This document shows positions 63,401-64,000 of a stretch of DNA of 64,000 bases, in pieces. The stretch covers positions 2,260,151 to 2,324,150 of the forward strand of contig NZ_KB217478.1 in NCBI RefSeq assembly GCF_000331305.1, written 5' to 3'. Below the pieces are notes generated by a model that made no database searches, had not been told where the DNA came from, and saw only the letters and a list, made by a program, of their open reading frames with translations. Position 1 is the first letter of the stretch, and every line of letters starts with the position of its first letter. Position numbers and translations under genes: made by a program. The stretch is from Calothrix sp. PCC 7103 (lineage in GTDB: Bacteria > Cyanobacteriota > Cyanobacteriia > Cyanobacteriales > Nostocaceae).

Positions 63401-64000
63401 TTGGGATATCAAAATTGAGATTTGAGAGTTTTGGATCATGAAAGCTAATCGCTCTTGGGGGTAGCTTGGGTCAAGAGGTAAATAGGCGCCACCAGCTTTA
63501 AGAATACCCAGAAGTGCAATTACCATATCGAGCGATCGCTCAATACAAATCCCCACTAATTTCTCTGGTTCTACTCCTCGATGTTGCAAATAGTGCGCTA
63601 ATTGATTAGCTTTTTGGTTGAGTTGTTGATAAGTTAACTGTTCGTTTTCAAACACCACAGCAACTGCATCCGGTGTTCTTTCTACTTGGGCTGCAAATAA
63701 TTGATGAATGCACTGGTCTTGAAAAAAATCTTTTCCTGTACAGTTCCAACCAACAATCAGCTGTTTTTGCTCAACATTTGTCAGCAAAGGTAATTTTGAT
63801 ATGTTTGTATCTGGGTTAGAAACAATACCTTCGAGCAAAATTTGAAAATGCCCTATCATTCGCCTAATGGTATCAGCTTTAAACAAATCGGTGTTGTACT
63901 CTATAGCACCGATTAACTCTTGTTTTGTATCCTCTAAGAACAAGGTCAAGTCAAACTTGGCAATTCCACTGTCTGTAATTAAGGGCGCCAGTTTCAAACC
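60440..64000 (-). CDS. NRPS (partial): C end-A(Ser)-PCP-E, gene continues past window
   Basis: The frame is still open at base 64000. The visible part starts inside a condensation domain (ITDSGIAKFDLTLFLEDT...YNTDLF). The adenylation domain has YTSGSTGKPKG, FSFDVSVWEFF, TTLHFVPSML, VICSGEAL and NLYGPTETAVDV. Specificity positions D-V-W-H-I-S-L-V-D give the serine code. The carrier is FFELGGDSILSLQV. The epimerization domain has an intact IHHLVVDGVSW and VIFNYLGQFDQ, so D-serine is expected. The C-terminal tail DFPLVQLSQDTLNQALGKI is a donor docking peptide for the next protein, whose gene starts 5 bases downstream. Confidence 0.92.
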   Translation of the reverse strand, partial: GLKLAPLITDSGIAKFDLTLFLEDTKQELIGAIEYNTDLFKADTIRRMIGHFQILLEGIVSNPDTNISKLPLLTNVEQKQLIVGWNCTGKDFFQDQCIHQLFAAQVERTPDAVAVVFENEQLTYQQLNQKANQLAHYLQHRGVEPEKLVGICIERSLDMVIALLGILKAGGAYLPLDPSYPQERLAFMIQNSQISILISQQHLVEKFPVITEVICLDTNLEQIAHESLENPVCNITPENLAYVIYTSGSTGKPKGAMNTHRGICNRLLWMQDTYQLTTTDCVLQKTPFSFDVSVWEFFWTLLAGARLVIAQPGGHQDPNYLINLIAQQQITTLHFVPSMLQAFLEVEGLENCKSIKRVICSGEALSVELQQRFFTHLEAELYNLYGPTETAVDVTHWKCSPNNTYRQTVPIGRPIANTQIYLLDRNFNPVPIGVTGELYIGGVGVGRGYLHNFELTAEKFIPNPFTNFECEDIEFNHKPNNSQSERLYKTGDLARYLSDGTIEFLGRMDDQVKVRGFRIELGEIEAALNQHPFVREAAVLAREEKAGNKRLVAYIVTRQEDNNINNEINNTNQNLSISHDLRRFVKEKLPEYMVPTVFKFLETMPLTPSGKLNRQALPTLDGETPIESVFTAPETSIEKQLSAIWTQVLGLEKVGINDNFFELGGDSILSLQVISKAKQAGLYLTPKQMFQYQTIAQLAAVAGVSKQIAAEQGLVTGLVPLTPIQHWLFAQNLLDVHHWNQSLLLEVRQPLDPVLLAEVVRSLIQHHDVLRLSFTQDEMDWKAVISLPDDYIPVTSLDLSNLSYPEQEAAIITAANDIQASFNLSKAPLLRVAYFDLGAERYSRLLLVIHHLVVDGVSWRLLVEDLQTAYQQLSRRQTIQLPAKTTSYKQWSQKLLEYSQSPILHSEFDYWQKVLNQPVAPLPVDYPGGENTEAKARTVSVSLDMKETQALLQDVPAAYRTQINDVLLAALVQTFAQWTGQSSLLIDLEGHGREELFDDLDLSRTVGWFTSIFPVLLNSEKTTDCGEFLLAIKEQLRNIPQRGIGYGILLYLKNSREITDKTQPDLKPEVIFNYLGQFDQVLPEPSLFRLYPGYKGMERNPTNLRTHVLEINAGISQKHLQVNWTYSKNLYRRTTIEALAEEFVKMLRAIINHCQSPNVGAVSPSDFPLVQLSQDTLNQALGKISF

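Overview
The window looks like the chromosome of a filamentous cyanobacterium, probably heterocyst-forming and perhaps Rivularia/Calothrix-like. The genus is inferred, but the phylum is firm: the window has a chlorophyll-binding IsiA, a one-helix HLIP, AMIN-domain TonB receptors and typical cyanobacterial dispersed repeats. DNA is AT-rich and carries a strikingly frequent GGCGCC palindrome. Almost everything recognisable concerns iron starvation.

Region 1 (1-6.1 kb) holds a transposase tail, an intact isiA with a Fur-box-like site upstream, an HLIP and a secreted unknown. It is followed by a graveyard of truncated genes: a hypothetical, a PchR-type AraC regulator, a PepSY membrane protein, a second IsiA-like gene and an EamA transporter. 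Some of these are fused end to end by deletions, and a MITE lies nearby.

Region 2 (6.1-18.9 kb) has two siderophore-uptake loci of the plan AraC regulator, TonB-dependent receptor, Fe-siderophore binding lipoprotein. The first is intact and has an EntS-like MFS exporter. The second has a receptor gutted in frame, with only the AMIN domain and last barrel strand left. Between them are an AMIN/methyltransferase chimera frameshifted at a CG tract, an alpha/beta hydrolase pair and an HNH nuclease pair.

Region 3 (19.4-25.5 kb) contains a heavily deleted type I PKS relic invaded by an IS200/IS605-like remnant, a Fur-family regulator, an ABC exporter and a long intergenic stretch.

Region 4 (25.5-64 kb) is a PvdQ-like acylase gene facing a 13-gene minus-strand operon that runs off the right edge. 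The operon encodes a split NRPS line with seven adenylation domains. Reading the specificity positions by eye gives Ser, Ala, Dab, Gly, Asp, Dab, Asp in assembly order. The operon also has its own diaminobutyrate aminotransferase. Two SyrP-like Fe/2-oxoglutarate hydroxylases, one free and one fused, each sit before a condensation-like interface domain that lacks HHxxxDG. The line ends in a thioester reductase followed by a class III aminotransferase. The inferred product is a beta-hydroxyaspartate siderophore related to cyanochelins, with two Dab residues and a C-terminal amine made by reductive release and transamination. The start of the line, and any lipid or aromatic cap, lies beyond base 64000. 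The uptake loci, exporters, acylase and Fur-family regulator would serve this product or related siderophores.
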